From the NCBI GenBank assembly GCA_949825065.1, contig OX463849.1, positions 6,262,001-6,326,000 of the forward strand: DNA of 64,000 nt. The letters are read 5' to 3'. The notes under the pieces were generated by a model. That model did no database searches. It was not told the DNA's origin and saw nothing but the letters and a program-made list of their open reading frames with translations. Below, in pieces: positions 20,669 to 31,238 of this stretch (position 1 is the stretch's first letter; each line of letters begins with the position of its first letter). This DNA comes from Odontocerum albicorne. Lineage: Eukaryota; Arthropoda; Insecta; Trichoptera; Odontoceridae. The translations under genes were made by a program, and so were the position numbers.

Positions 20669-20994
20669 TTTAGGCTTCTTCCTTCGCGGCACACCCTGAG
20701 ACTTCTTGCGGCACACTAGTGTGCCGCGGCACACAGTGCTCTAGAGTGTCACCCATTGTTTTAAACGGCCACCCAATTAGAAGTTAAATTCCTGGAAGAA
20801 CATCTTAGAGGATGTCTTATTTCCAAAGAAGGCCAGAACTATAAAAAACATACCCAAAGTCTGCATAACAAAATGTTTCAACTAAGAAATTTTTCTTTCT
20901 TTCCATGTGTATTTCAATTTGTTCACAAATTTTCTTTTATTTATTTAGTATTCAAGATAAAACATTAAAAATTATAACAATTTTGGTACATATG

Positions 20995-22110
20995 TGTGCA
21001 CTAAAAAGAATAGATGGGGTGACAATGCATGACAAATTACGGAAGGAAATGGTTAGGTTTGTACATGAACTCAAGGTTAATTAATGTCTTAAAAATATTA
21101 ATGCTGTGGAGATGCGTGCACTAAGAAAAAATTATGGAGTGTAAATGTTTGAAAGAAGGTGGAATGAAGACTTAGAAATTAATGCATGGATAAAATTGAT
21201 ATTTTAAGTAAGATGCATAAAGGAGCTTTAAGATGGTTTGAAAATGTCGAGAGAAGGAATAAGGAAAGAATGTCTAAGCGAGTATACGAATCAGAAGTAC
21301 AGAGTGTGCATGGGAAGAGCTAGACCGAGGAAAGCGTGGTTTAACCAAATTAATCAGATTTTAAAAGAAGATAAAGTGAGAAGTTTGAAAATTTAAAAAA
21401 ATGTGCATGGTGAGACGTATAAACGTGGAGCATGTGAAAGTTGCGTGCTTTAACCTTTCCCTACCTGTGCTAAAAAAATCCGCGCGTTCCGGTGTTGTGT
21501 ATTCAATACACATGTAAAAATGAGCGATTTAAAATCGGAAAAATAAGAAAAAACAAGAAAAAATAAGCCAATCGCTTAAATTAATTAAATTTGAAGTCAA
21601 AAGTGATAATATTTGAAATTTAATTGCTGAAAACATGAAAAAAACATCGGCCAACGTTCACAAAGCGGGCGAAGAGACCACCTCAAACGAATGCCCGCGA
21701 GCTACTGAAGCGAGAGAAGTGAACGAACTGAGATTCTATTTCTTGCGTTCCCATATACCGAAGTAGAGTGAGAGTGAGACGAAAATAGCATCGCTTCCTC
21801 ACCCATAGCAGTTTTTAAAATGAATTGATTGTATTGGTGAATTTATTCCCGATTTTCACAAAATATCTCTGATGTAGCCGATAAGTGCTAATTATTATTT
21901 ATATTATTTGTTCATTCAATGCGTAAATGTATTACGGCGGAATACCTTAAATCTGAACCCAGTATTTATTATATTTATAGAGATATTAAAGTTTTTAGAA
22001 GCAATGTGTACTAGTTAAGCGTCACAGGGAAGGAAGGGTTAATAGAAAATAATGGAAATCTTTTCTTTCTGTAAACCCCACAAGGGGACACGGCATAATG
22101 ATATGTGATT
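20995..22110 (+). mobile_element. RTE-B 3' part, interrupted by a piggyBac-type MITE
   Basis: Segment 20995-21450 contains ICALKRIDGVTMHDKLRKEM, then DILSKMHKGALRWFENVERR and further broken frames. It resumes at 22043-22110 with the 3' end (tttctgtaaaccccacaagg, ggcataatgatatgtg). A piggyBac-type element at TTAA splits it. Confidence 0.78.
21454..22038 (+). mobile_element. piggyBac-type MITE, subfamily A
   Basis: 585 bp between TTAA at 21450-21453 and TTAA at 22039-22042. Ends are cctttccctacctgtgct and gtcacagggaaggaaggg. It shares subterminal aatgcgtaaatgtatta and aagcaatgtgta blocks with the A copy at 14502. There is no ORF. Confidence 0.9.
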
Positions 22111-22114
22111 TTTA

Positions 22115-22540
22115 CTTCTTCTGAAAAAACATCTTGGGTTTTTATTGTTGCGAAAATCTTTCCTACGGTGTAAAGCGCCAGCGGTCACTTCATGTTTTAC
22201 ATGGCCTTCCTATCATGTGATGTGTAGGGATGTCGTATGCTAACCATGTTTGAAATTTTATCGTTGCTCATTCTATTTACACAAGCACGCCAATTCTACC
22301 TTTTCCTTTTGCTCCGTTTAACTATGCCATCTGTGGTGTAGGTCCGTTGAATGTCAACGTTTCTGATCAAATTTTTAAGAGATTTTTTCTGCTGTGGTTT
22401 GTAGTGTTCTCATGTCACGTCATCTAAGAAAACACTTTTTGTGTATTTATTTACTGTTGAAAAAAGAAAACATTTTTTTTAATTCCTTAACTTAAATCCT
22501 ATAAATGGTTTGTAATTTTCAACGTTCTCTAGTACATATG
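22115..22540. other. No supported gene
   Basis: AT-rich sequence with a less AT-rich patch at 22150-22340. No recognised coding frame or repeat. Confidence 0.4.
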
Positions 22541-22548
22541 TAACATAA

Positions 22549-22712
22549 TATGTAATTTGTTTTATCGAACACTGTTTATTGCACTTTATGTAACGGTAAA
22601 AACCTTGAAACCGTTACATAAAGCGGAATAAACAGTGTTTGATAAAACAAGTTACAATGTCTTTAAACCTCAACAATGTAAATGCCTTAACTATAAATAA
22701 TACTTAAAATTT
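22549..22712. mobile_element. Penelope-like element, short inverted dimer (copy c)
   Basis: The left arm (ttgttttatcgaacactgtt..gcactttatgtaacggt) mirrors the right arm (accgttacataaagcggaat..cagtgtttgataaaacaa). The right copy continues with the long terminus (tctttaaacctcaacaatgt...ctataaataat). Internal sequence is deleted to aaaaaccttgaa, so no ribozyme-like core remains. No clear target duplication was found. Confidence 0.8.
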
Positions 22713-22867
22713 AAGTTAATATATCTTAAAATTAATTAGTATAAAACAATATTTTTTCTTTAGGGTTTTATTTTCATTTCATCCCTACGTTCATAGTTCA
22801 AACATATGATAGGTAGGCATACACACATACTTGTAATATATATAACGCAGTATTTGTATACCTACTA

Positions 22868-23020
22868 TTTAACCAAGCAAATTTATTTACATACCATGAA
22901 GCAATCACTTCCAACCAAAAAAGTGTTAAAAGGGAACTGAAAACCAGACAAGAACCCATAAAAAAACTGGTTACTAAAAGGAATCAAACTCGCAACTATG
23001 TCACGGAGGTTGTGTGTTGA
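22868..23020 (-). mobile_element. tRNA-derived SINE, minus strand
   Basis: Tail-to-head order on +: catgaagcaatcacttccaa, then aaccagacaagaaccc and a diverged reverse B box (aatcaaactcgcaactatgt). Confidence 0.62.
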
Positions 23021-23098
23021 AATAAAAAAAAGAAAAGGAAAATCATTTTAAAAGTAAACTAAACAAATATTGGTAGATATATTGTATTAGACGCGAGA

Positions 23099-23145
23099 AT
23101 CCTGAAGATGGAATTTGTGGTCAGCCGAAACGTTGATTTGTCTGT
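23099..23145 (+). other. PLE-type CTGAAGA...GAAAC hairpin motif
   Basis: The sequence CCTGAAGATGG, a 13-base spacer and CCGAAACG has the same CTGAAGA...GAAAC arrangement as the PLE 3' ends in this window, but with different flanks. It probably marks the tail of a second, otherwise lost PLE family. Inference only. Confidence 0.45.
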
Positions 23146-23149
23146 TAGA

Positions 23150-23630
23150 AATAATGATATAATATGATAAGTCTTTTCTATAGTTATAATTTACTATGTT
23201 TGACAAGAACTATTAAAATCACAAATCTCTCAAAACAAAGAAATTTCTTTAAAAGAAACAATTTTCTGCTGAATTTCTGTAGCGGTATTTTCGTTAACGT
23301 ACCAAAAAAAACTTATTCTTTTTTATTTCACATGTTTTCAGAAAAGAAACATTTATTTCAAAATATAAAATAACCTCTCTTCAAAATGGTACTCACCGTT
23401 TTGTGTAAGGGATGAATATTAACAGGCAACTTGGCTGAAGTCTTGTATAACTGTAACACGTCTGAGTATGACACAAAATGTTAATGTCATTAATATAAAC
23501 CACACTACTAACCGGGGTGTCTCAGTTCGCTGTACGGTACTTAACGAAACTACGTATGTGACATTTAAAATAATAATTATGTATTAAGGAAATAATTTGT
23601 ATTAAAAATTAATTATAACTGGAATGCGTC
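23150..23630. other. No supported gene
   Basis: A 69-codon + frame (23164-23373) is low-complexity in composition and unrecognised. The rest is AT-rich. Confidence 0.4.
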
Positions 23631-23632
23631 CT

Positions 23633-23800
23633 CTGTAGCTTAGTTGGCAAGACGGTTGTCTTTCAGCCCGGGTGCTGCGGGTTCGATTGTCAATGGTAAC
23701 CAGATTTTTTAATAATTCCGCTCTAATTTTTGCTTAAGGTCTCTTAAATTTCTTTATGGCTGGATGTTAGAGATTGCTAGGTGGCAAAAAGCACCTTATT
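23633..23800 (+). mobile_element. tRNA-derived SINE
   Basis: The A box is in ctctgtagcttagttggcaa. The B-box region is gggtgctgcgggttcgattg. A diverged body follows, with the tail ggctggatgttagagattgc. Confidence 0.75.
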
Positions 23801-23904
23801 TTATTCCACAACAGCAAAAGTGGAATAAAATACTGTGTACTGCAAAAGTGGAATAAAATACAATATGGTATGTCATGAAAATATTTGAAAACATTATCAA
23901 AACA

Positions 23905-24050
23905 ACCCTCGTCGCCTAATTGGTAAAACATTTGTCTCGACTAAACTCTTTTTGAATTGAGGTTAGATTCTTGATGAAAAACAAAAAATGCCATTCTGTT
24001 TTTTTTTTCGATAAGGCATAAAAACACCATAATGGTTAGTTTATAACCTT
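23905..24050 (+). mobile_element. tRNA-derived SINE, diverged
   Basis: The stretch ccctcgtcgcctaattggta is an A-box-like head. It is followed by the weak B-box-like gaggttagattcttgatg. The tail is not recognisable. Confidence 0.5.
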
Positions 24051-24139
24051 TCAGATAGCAAAAAACTTCCATACGGCATACTGCTCAAGTGTCATAATAT
24101 AGAAATATTATTTATATTGGTACATTGAATCAAGACAAA

Positions 24140-25660
24140 AGTGTAGTAGACGCATTAACGTTAATCATGATATAAAGGTGTATAGCATTTTTTAACCTTA
24201 ATCATGATATAAAATGAGTTATGGACATTGTTAATCTGCTAAATGTGTGAGAAAATTTCTTCATAATTGACGTAAATTTCATACTTTTCACCCGAAAAAC
24301 TACCATTGACGGCTAAGTTTACGAATATATGTACAAAATCACGACAGAAATATTATTTCTTCAACAAATTTTCCTGGTTTTGGTCCCAATCCTCTAAATT
24401 TGTGATATTTCAATCTTTTGCGTCAAGATTTTTCAGTTTGAACGACATTTTTAAAACAAATTTTTCGTATAAAAATGTTAAAATTATCGATGAATCAAGA
24501 CAAATGTGCATTAACGTTAATTGTGATATAAAACGTCAAAACCTGCTAAATTTGTATAAACATTTCTTAGTAATGGACCGAAATTTCATACTTTTAACCC
24601 GAAAAACTACCATTGACGGCTAAGTTTACGAATATATGTACAAACTCATGACAGAAATATTATTTGTTCTACGAGTTTTCGTGTTTTTAGTCCCAAACCT
24701 CTAAATTTGCGATATTTCAATCTTTTGCATCAAGATTTTTCAGTTTGAATGGATTTTGTCAACCAAAAACAAATTTTTGGTACAAAAGTGCTTGAATTAT
24801 AGTGAATCAGGGAATAAGCGTGTGATAGAAACGCATTGATGGTAATTATTATGTAAAACGTCCAAACCTGCAAAATGTGTATGAACATTTCATAGTAATA
24901 GGCGGAAATTTCATACTTTTCATCCGAAAAACTACCATTGACGGCTAAGTTTACGAATATTTGTACAAAATCACGACAGAAATATTATTTGTTCTACAAG
25001 TTTTCGTGTTTTTGATCCCAAACCTCTAAATTTGCGATATTTCAATCTTTTGCATCAAGGTTTTCAGTTTTAATGGATTTTGTCAACCAAAAACTATTTT
25101 TTCGTACAAAAATGCTTGATTTATAAGCGAATCAAGACAAGTGTATGATAGAAACGCATTGACAGTAATTATTATATAAAACGTCCAAACCTGCCAAATG
25201 TGTATGAACATTTCATAGTAATAGGCGGAAATTTCATACTTTTCACCCGAAAAACTACCATTGGCGGCTAAGTTTACGAATATATGTACAAAATCACGAC
25301 AGAAATATTATTTGTTCTACAAGTTTTCCTGGTTTTGGTCCCAATCCTCTAAATTTGCGATATTTCAATCTTTTGCGTCAAGATTTTTCAGTTTGAACGA
25401 AATTTTTAAAACAAATTTTTCGTATAAAAATGTTAAAATTATCGATGAATCAAGACAAATGTGCATTGACGTTAATTGTGATATAAAACGTCAAAACCTG
25501 CTAAATTTGTATGAACATTTCTTAGTAATGGACCGAAATTTCATACTTTTAACCCGAAAAACTACCATTGACGGCTACGTTTACGAATATATGTACAAAA
25601 CCACGACAGAAATATTATTTGTTCAACAAGTTTTCGTGTTTTTGATCCCAAACCTCTAAA
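24140..25660. repeat. Satellite-like tandem array, 307-325 bp units
   Basis: Anchor taccattg.cggctaagttt falls at 24301, 24608, 24933, 25256 and 25563, giving units of 307, 325, 323 and 307 bp plus partial ends. Two unit types occur. Type A (first and fourth) carries tcctggttttggtcccaatc. Type B (second and third, and the start of the fifth) carries gtgtttttgatcccaaacc and cattgtcaacc-like insertions. Apparent ORFs at 24306-24623 and 25261-25659 are translations of these units and are not genes. Confidence 0.92.
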
Positions 25661-25919
25661 TAAAGTGTAAGAATAGGAGGTAGATGTGACTTATCATTTG
25701 TGAATGTTAATGTGTGATGATATAAAGAACTTCTTCGCGTGTTCATATGTTTAGAAAATCATTTGATAATAAAAACAACAAAGAAACTTTGAAGGTCTTG
25801 CGATATGTGATACTTAAAACTTCGACATTAGGTGGAGTTCAGTGTAAATATATAGTATGTACTCAGTTTTATGGGTAATATTTAATTAAATAAAGGGTTT
25901 TAGGTTAAAATTAACTTTA

Positions 25920-26601
25920 TGCTTCATAGATTGCTCAGTGTCCCATTAACCAACGACCATTTTAAAAAGGGATTAGTAACCATAAAAAAATAACTACAAA
26001 TAATGGCTATCCTGGAAGCCTCATTCATTCACTTTTAAAAAACAAAACAAAAAAGAAACTTATTAAAGATTATATATTTAACGACACCTATAAGCATACC
26101 TATAAATGGAGCAAAGTCCTATTTATAAAAAACATATCATATGAAATAACCAAAAATATTCCAAGTCACATAAAGCCAGCTTTTTACACTAATTTTAATC
26201 TCCGGAAACTCTTATTTAATGGGAAAGGCAAAAATGGAATACTTAGCAACAGTGATGTGTATAAACTTTTATGTGCTGACTGTGATAATTTCTTTATAGG
26301 AAAAACAGGAAGATCTTTTGAAAAGAAATTTCGTGAACACAAATCCGCCTTAACAAATCCTTTAATTTATTCTGAAATGGCTAATCATTATCACCGTGAA
26401 CACCATACTTTTTCTATCGATGATGCCAAATTCTTTCGTATCAGTAGTAACGGAAATAAATTGGACAGATTAGAGGCCCTAGAAATATCTAAGTCAGTAC
26501 ATCGATCCAAACATCTGTTGAACAGTTATATCCCAAAAATCTCTCCGCTCTTGGCCGAAATCGTCCCATGCCTCCCTCACCCCTCAGCCCCCAACCGTTG
26601 A
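25920..26601 (+). pseudogene. Penelope-like element: RT linker and GIY-YIG endonuclease remnant
   Basis: This is the C-terminal part of a PLE ORF (reverse transcriptase plus GIY-YIG endonuclease). From 25920 it reads LHRLLSVPLTNDHFKKGLVT then IKK. After a frameshift in an A-run near 25990 it continues TTNNGYPGSLIHSLLKNKTK and on into SKVLFIKNISYEITKNIPSH. The endonuclease frame (26257-26601) has VYKLLCADCDNFFIGKTGRS then FEKKFREHKSAL: the GIY-YIG core as VYKL...FFIGKTGRS, with the conserved Arg and H. It continues to RLEALEISK (conserved Glu) and ends at the natural stop. The RT palm is missing. One frameshift and 5' truncation make it inactive. Confidence 0.9.
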
Positions 26602-26635
26602 AGCGTGTATATCGGTACCATTTCGAACAGCATTA

Positions 26636-26793
26636 AGTCTTGTTTGTGCTCTCCTGAAGATGAGGTGAATGCCTTGAAACCGGTAAGGCTATACCGTCAC
26701 AAAAAAGTGGAATAAACAGTGTTTGATAAAAATAAATTACAATGTCTTTAAACCTCCACAACGTTAATGCCTTAACTATAAACAACATAAAAT
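26636..26793 (+). mobile_element. Penelope-like element 3' end, long form (copy d)
   Basis: It lies directly downstream of the GIY-YIG stop codon, which ties the repeated palindromes elsewhere to this PLE. Sequence runs gtcttgtttgtgctctcctg, aagatgaggtgaatgccttg, aaaccggtaaggctataccg, then caaaaaagtggaataaacag and the long terminus (tctttaaacctccacaacgt..actataaacaac). Confidence 0.88.
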
Positions 26794-26799
26794 TAACAT

Positions 26800-27255
26800 T
26801 TTTAAACGATTAACAGATCAATCCCACTGAAATATTTTCCAAAAGAAAACGAACATTCACCAAAATTGAAGATCGCCGATAAATCAAATGGAAGAAAACC
26901 GCCTGAGACTGACTCACCCAAGATGGAAAGGTATACTGGTCGTATGGTTCTTAGAATTTATGAAATGAAATGGAAACGTTGTTTTCCACACTATTTTATA
27001 TTTAAAACAACTATGAAGAATGAAATGAAAGCCCAAATGACCAAAGCCTGCTGAATTTTATGTCGTAAGGAAGGTGAAAAAATAATATAAACATACAGAA
27101 TTCTAAAAGTTAAACGATTAAAAAACTATGAAATCTATGTGTCAATAGTTTTATATGCTTATGCAATGTTTATCTAAGGGTTTGCTTTATTTTCAGTAGT
27201 TTATATTCTGATTTAACAATGAAAAGTTATACTGTACATACGACGTTTTTGAAAA
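26800..27255. other. No supported gene
   Basis: A 62-codon + frame at 26866-27054 is unrecognised. The rest is AT-rich. Confidence 0.4.
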
Positions 27256-27261
27256 TACTGT

Positions 27262-27420
27262 CCTCTAGTAATTTCCCCGCTTTCCGCGGAGGATAGATTT
27301 TAAGCCCCTCGCGGATTGTGAAATCCGCGTCTAGTAGCGAATTGCTTCTAAATTACCGTATACTTTAAGTATACCTATAGAGTCGTTTTCTATAAATATA
27401 CTAAACACTCTCTGAGCAAT
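27262..27420. mobile_element. pogo/Tigger-like terminal fragment
   Basis: Shares gcggattg.gaaatccgcg, cttctaaattaccgtata and gttttct.taaata with the left end of the element at 43980. The opposite end was not found. Confidence 0.6.
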
Positions 27421-27499
27421 ATTTCTAGATAAAGGGGGGTAAACTGTTTATCCCGTTCCTGCTCCATTTTCAATTATTCTGCTAAGCAGTAAAAAAATT

Positions 27500-27925
27500 A
27501 ATGAAGGAGGTAACCGTCAAAAACTTTTTCTGTTTTCTCTGTTACTTTTGCAGGTGTCACAGCGAAGGTAGCTCTATTTTTTATTTCTTTATTAGAAGAC
27601 CAAGAAGGGAAGATTCGTTCTCTCCATACATTCTAATAACTGCAGCAATTATTTCCTATTATTTTCACTTCGCAACAACTTAACGAGGTTACTTTGCAGT
27701 CTCTAAGTTACCAGTATCACAAGTCTTGCGTTTTATAGGCCTTTCGTAAATAAGGGTTATTTGAAAACAACCACTGAGATACCGGAAACGATGTGATTCC
27801 AGCATAACTGATTGCGTTGGTGACTCGAGATAACTATTTGATTCATCGGTGGTCTTGCCTGAGATTTAAAAAAAATGCGAAAGATCAACAGAGGATAAAT
27901 GAACCTGTGGATATAAATCTTACAG
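27500..27925. other. No supported gene
   Basis: A 60-codon + frame at 27501-27683 is unrecognised. The rest is AT-rich sequence leading to LINE-E. Confidence 0.4.
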
Positions 27926-27928
27926 ATA

Positions 27929-28682
27929 ATCATATGCTATGCTGACGATGCCACCATCATAGCCGAATCAGAGGAAGACCTGCAACAAATGCCACATCGA
28001 TTCCACACTGCTTCCAAAAAATACAACATGTCTATCTCCATCCGCAAGACTAAATGCATTACTCTAGCCACAGAGCAAGTTGGATGCGATGTGGTGATCG
28101 ACGACACACCGATTGAACCAGCAACAAAATTTAAATACCTGGGTGCTAGCATAATGTGCAATAATGACCTCTATGGCGAAGTGCTTGAACAATCACAAAA
28201 GGCCGTAGCTATTTCCGGATGTTTAAAGAACGCTATCTGGAAAAACAAGCATATGAACATCCAAAGCAAGGTGAGGATATACAAGACCTGTGTCCACCCC
28301 ATAATGACATACAGCATAGAGTCCAGAGCCGACACTGTCAAAACCAAAAATCACCTTCGAACCAACGAAATTAAGGTACTCAAGAGTATCGCTGGCCAAA
28401 CCCTTCGTGATAGAGTACGAAACACAGAAATCCAAAGGACGTGCGAAGTTGAAGATATTGTCAGATGGGGACGACAGAAAATAAGGTTCTGGAATGAACA
28501 CGTATCCAGAATGGCGGAACCAAGAGCTGTAAGAATGGCCAGGTACAGTATCCCCCAAGCAAGCAGACCTCCAGGACGACCTCCCAAAAGATGGAAAGAC
28601 AGCTGGCAGTCGACGTCGCAAGAGGCAAATAATGATGCAGGACCGTAACAGGCCAACAGGCCTTAAATAAGATGAAGAAGAA
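27929..28682 (+). pseudogene. LINE-E reverse transcriptase, C-terminal part
   Basis: A 5'-truncated non-LTR reverse transcriptase that begins at the catalytic box ICYADDATIIAESEEDLQQM. It continues through SISIRKTKCITLATEQ, the thumb-region FKYLGASI motif, YKTCVHPIMTYSIESRADT, NEIKVLKSIAGQTLRDRVRN and RFWNEHVSRMAEPRAVRMAR, then RPPGRPPKRWKDSW and a stop at 28646-28648. The frame is open for about 240 codons. The 3' end runs into AAATAAGATGAAGAAGAAG. Upstream RT domains and the endonuclease are absent, so it cannot move on its own. Two more copies lie at 33826-34268 and 49706-50615. Confidence 0.92.
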
Positions 28683-28687
28683 GACTA

Positions 28688-29095
28688 AGAGTGGATCAGA
28701 ATTTGAAAGAAGGTAATTAGAGCAGCAGGTATAATATAAATGTGTACATGACGAGATATATAAAGATGTATAAATATGGAGGATGCGGAATAAGTATGTT
28801 TGAAAAGAATATTATCAACAACCTCAGTGGCCTGTTTGGTAAGACGCCTGTCACCCAACCCGGAGATTGCGGGTTCAAATCCCGCTCGAACCCTGATTTT
28901 GTTTAAAAACGATTCTAGTCTGGTTTTCATTTAAGGCTTCTTTAACATCTTTCTAGTTCGTTGAAAGAAATGCCACATGTCAATAAACCCGTCAGGTCGT
29001 ACTGTATATAACTAAATCACAATACAAAGCAATATAGAGATCTGTTATTTTTGCGAACCCCACAAGGGGCATGGCGTGATTATATATAAGTAAAT
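28688..29095 (+). mobile_element. RTE-B 3' end, interrupted by a SINE
   Basis: It carries tggatcagaatttgaaagaa, then agatgtataaatatggagga, and after the SINE the 3' end ccccacaaggggcatggcgt. The sequence is short and frame-broken. Confidence 0.7.
28815..29012 (+). mobile_element. tRNA-derived SINE, near full length
   Basis: The A box is in gtggcctgtttggtaagacg and the spacer is cctgtcacccaacccg. The B box is perfect (gggttcaaatcccgc). The body is tctggttttcatttaaggct. The tail is gtcaggtcgtactgtatata. Inserted in RTE-B. Confidence 0.9.
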
Positions 29096-29111
29096 TTTAT
29101 TATACTTTTGT

Positions 29112-29190
29112 TTTATAAGTTATGTTATTGCCATATGACAATATCTTTCAACCAACTATAAATATGGTAATAAGACCTTTATATGGTTAT
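29112..29190 (-). mobile_element. SINE tail fragment, minus strand
   Basis: ttattgccatatgacaatat followed by ctttcaaccaact is the reverse of the SINE 3' region. The head is missing. Confidence 0.55.
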
Positions 29191-29218
29191 GTAGGGAATA
29201 CCCACGTCCCTAAAATAT

Positions 29219-29745
29219 TGTCAACATGCAGGGTCAACGACCGATGAATCAACCTCTGGATATGTACAAATGTCACATACCAGAACGTCAATACTATTTA
29301 CACGCAAATAATATTTACATCGCATTCCACGGTAGAAAGAGAACATATCACGCCGTCTCGCCGTTTCGACAATAAATATTCTACCCACTGTATTATCCGC
29401 AGCGTCTGCGACCACCTCAGAACGCGCAGGAGTGAGATCGAGATATACCGCGGACGCATTCACGCGCTCCGTTCTGAAATTCTATATATACCTACTTATC
29501 GATGAATAAAGGGCACTTATTATTATTCACTTGACCATTCATCGCTGTTTACTATTTATCGATTATTCACTCTCTCTTTTCTCGCATTCCTGAATCGACG
29601 TATTTTATTTTAAATACAAACAAATCAAAATCATCACCCCGTCGTTGATGACCCCGAACGAAGAGGAACACAGAATTCGACTAAAACGAATATAGCGATG
29701 TCAACATCAACATCATCAGCACGTCCCACTAGGACACACGCTAAA
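29219..29745 (+). mobile_element. LTR-like repeat (possible solo LTR), copy 2
   Basis: It starts tgtcaacatgcagggtcaac and is related along its length to 19340-19785, with extra sequence near 29640-29700. It has a TATA-like tatatatacctac (about 29483) and gaataaagg (about 29504). It ends near cacgctaaag. No internal retrotransposon genes follow. Confidence 0.6.
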
Positions 29746-29749
29746 GTTA

Positions 29750-30540
29750 TATCTATTCTCTCAAAAAGGGGGAAAATGCATGCCGGTGTGCTCCTATCGT
29801 CTCACTTCAGGTGGGACATCGGCCTGTGGCCGGTGAGTTTTCAGGGAGGTAACGGCTAGCTCACTTAAAAAAGGAGAAAACTCCATACCACAGCTTCCAT
29901 ATCTAATTGAATTGACGTAGGATTGACGAAAGGTTTCTGGATTACGAAGCCCGGCAACGACGGCGATGACGAATAAGACCTTCGGTGGAAACAAGACTAC
30001 AATACCCGCCAGCTCCAAGTTGTAAAACTGTATATTTCCATCAAGGACATGAGTGTTGTATATGGAAGCAATTAAATACAAAAAACGATTCCTTTTAAGG
30101 CATATTATAGTACGAAATTAAACAAGTTAAATGCAGAGATGTGCATATTTTTCCTTAAGAGTTCCTTTTCTCAAAAGATCTTGCAAAAGTTATAACGATT
30201 ACATTCCAATTATTCTTAACTCATACAAAATGAATTTCAAACAAGGTTACCGCCATCTCCCATAGTTTCTTATCTGCAATTTAAATTCGCAATCAAAAAT
30301 ATTCCAGTTCATTTTGTAATTGCGAAACTTTGCTAGAATTTATTGGAACGAGAGCGGCGTTATCTCTGCCTCCCGCTTTAATTTCAATTCTGTCGCTAAC
30401 AAAAATCAACTGTCAGGAAGTTCTATGTAACTTTTATCAGAGACCCAACAATTTGTTCCATAGCTAACGACTCAAGATTATTTCAAATTATTATTCATTC
30501 TTTTGTATTTTGTCTAGAATTATACTCGTATTTAGATCTT
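29750..30540. other. No supported gene
   Basis: Moderately AT-rich. A 95-codon minus frame at 29794-30081 is unrecognised. The stretch 30330-30440 is somewhat GC-richer, with no frame or repeat match. Confidence 0.45.
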
Positions 30541-30544
30541 TGTA

Positions 30545-31238
30545 TTGTATTGTGTTATTATATTCCACTGAAAGGTTCCTTACCTTTGTATTGTGTTATT
30601 ATATTCCACTGAAAGGTTCCTTACTTTTGTATTGAGTTATTATATTCCACTGAAAGGTTCCTTACCTTTGTATTGTGTTATTCTATTCAACTGATAGGTT
30701 CCTTACCTTTGTATTGTGTTATTATATTCCACTGAAAGGTTCCTTACCTTTGTATTGTGTTATTATATTCCACTGAAAGGTTCCTTACCTTTGTATTGTG
30801 TTATTATATTCCACTGAAAGGTTCCTTACCGTTGTATTGTGTTATTATATTCCACTGAAAGGTTCCTTACCTTTGTATTGTGTTATTATATTCCACTGAA
30901 AGGTTCCTTACCTTTGTATTGTGTTATTATATCCCACTGAAAGGTTCCTTACCGTTGTATTGTGTTTTTATATTCCACTGAAAGGTTCCTTACCTTTGTA
31001 TTGTGTTATTATATTCCACTGAAAAGTTCCTTACCTTCGTATTGTGTTATTATATCCCACTGAAAGGTTCCTTACCTTTGTATTGTGTTATTATATTCCA
31101 CTGAAAGGTTCCTTACCTTTGTATTGTGTAATTATATTCCACTGAAAGGTTCCTTACCTTTGTATTGTGTTATTTTATTCCACTGAAAGGTTCCTTACCT
31201 TTGTATTGTGTTATTATATTCAACTGAAAGGTTCCTTG
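30545..31238. repeat. 41-bp minisatellite, about 17 copies
   Basis: The unit tttgtattgtgttattatat plus tccactgaaaggttccttacc repeats at a strict 41-bp spacing. Only scattered substitutions (tcaact, tatccc, gttgta, ttttta) distinguish copies. The low divergence implies recent expansion or homogenisation. Confidence 0.97.

Larger units (their letters stand above)
19107..20738 (-). mobile_element. hAT transposon remnant (1.6 kb)
   Basis: Flanked by the 8-bp duplication ctctagag (19099-19106 and 20739-20746), the same target octamer as the small hAT at 8377. The left end is cagtgtctgccaaac. The right end, read inward, is cactgtgtgccgcgg. The terminal repeats are imperfect, but both subterminal regions carry gtgccg/cggcac motifs. 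Inside are a transposase C-terminal remnant on the minus strand, a tandem array derived from it, and an LTR-like insertion. Confidence 0.85.

Noticed and set aside
24306..25659. 105- and 132-codon + frames starting TAKFTNICTKSRQK / AAKFTNICTKSRQK
   Set aside because: They lie wholly inside the 307/325-bp satellite and end where the unit type changes; composition is that of translated AT-rich DNA.
29794..30081. 95-codon minus frame in a less AT-rich patch
   Set aside because: No domain, splice site or repeat support; could be chance.
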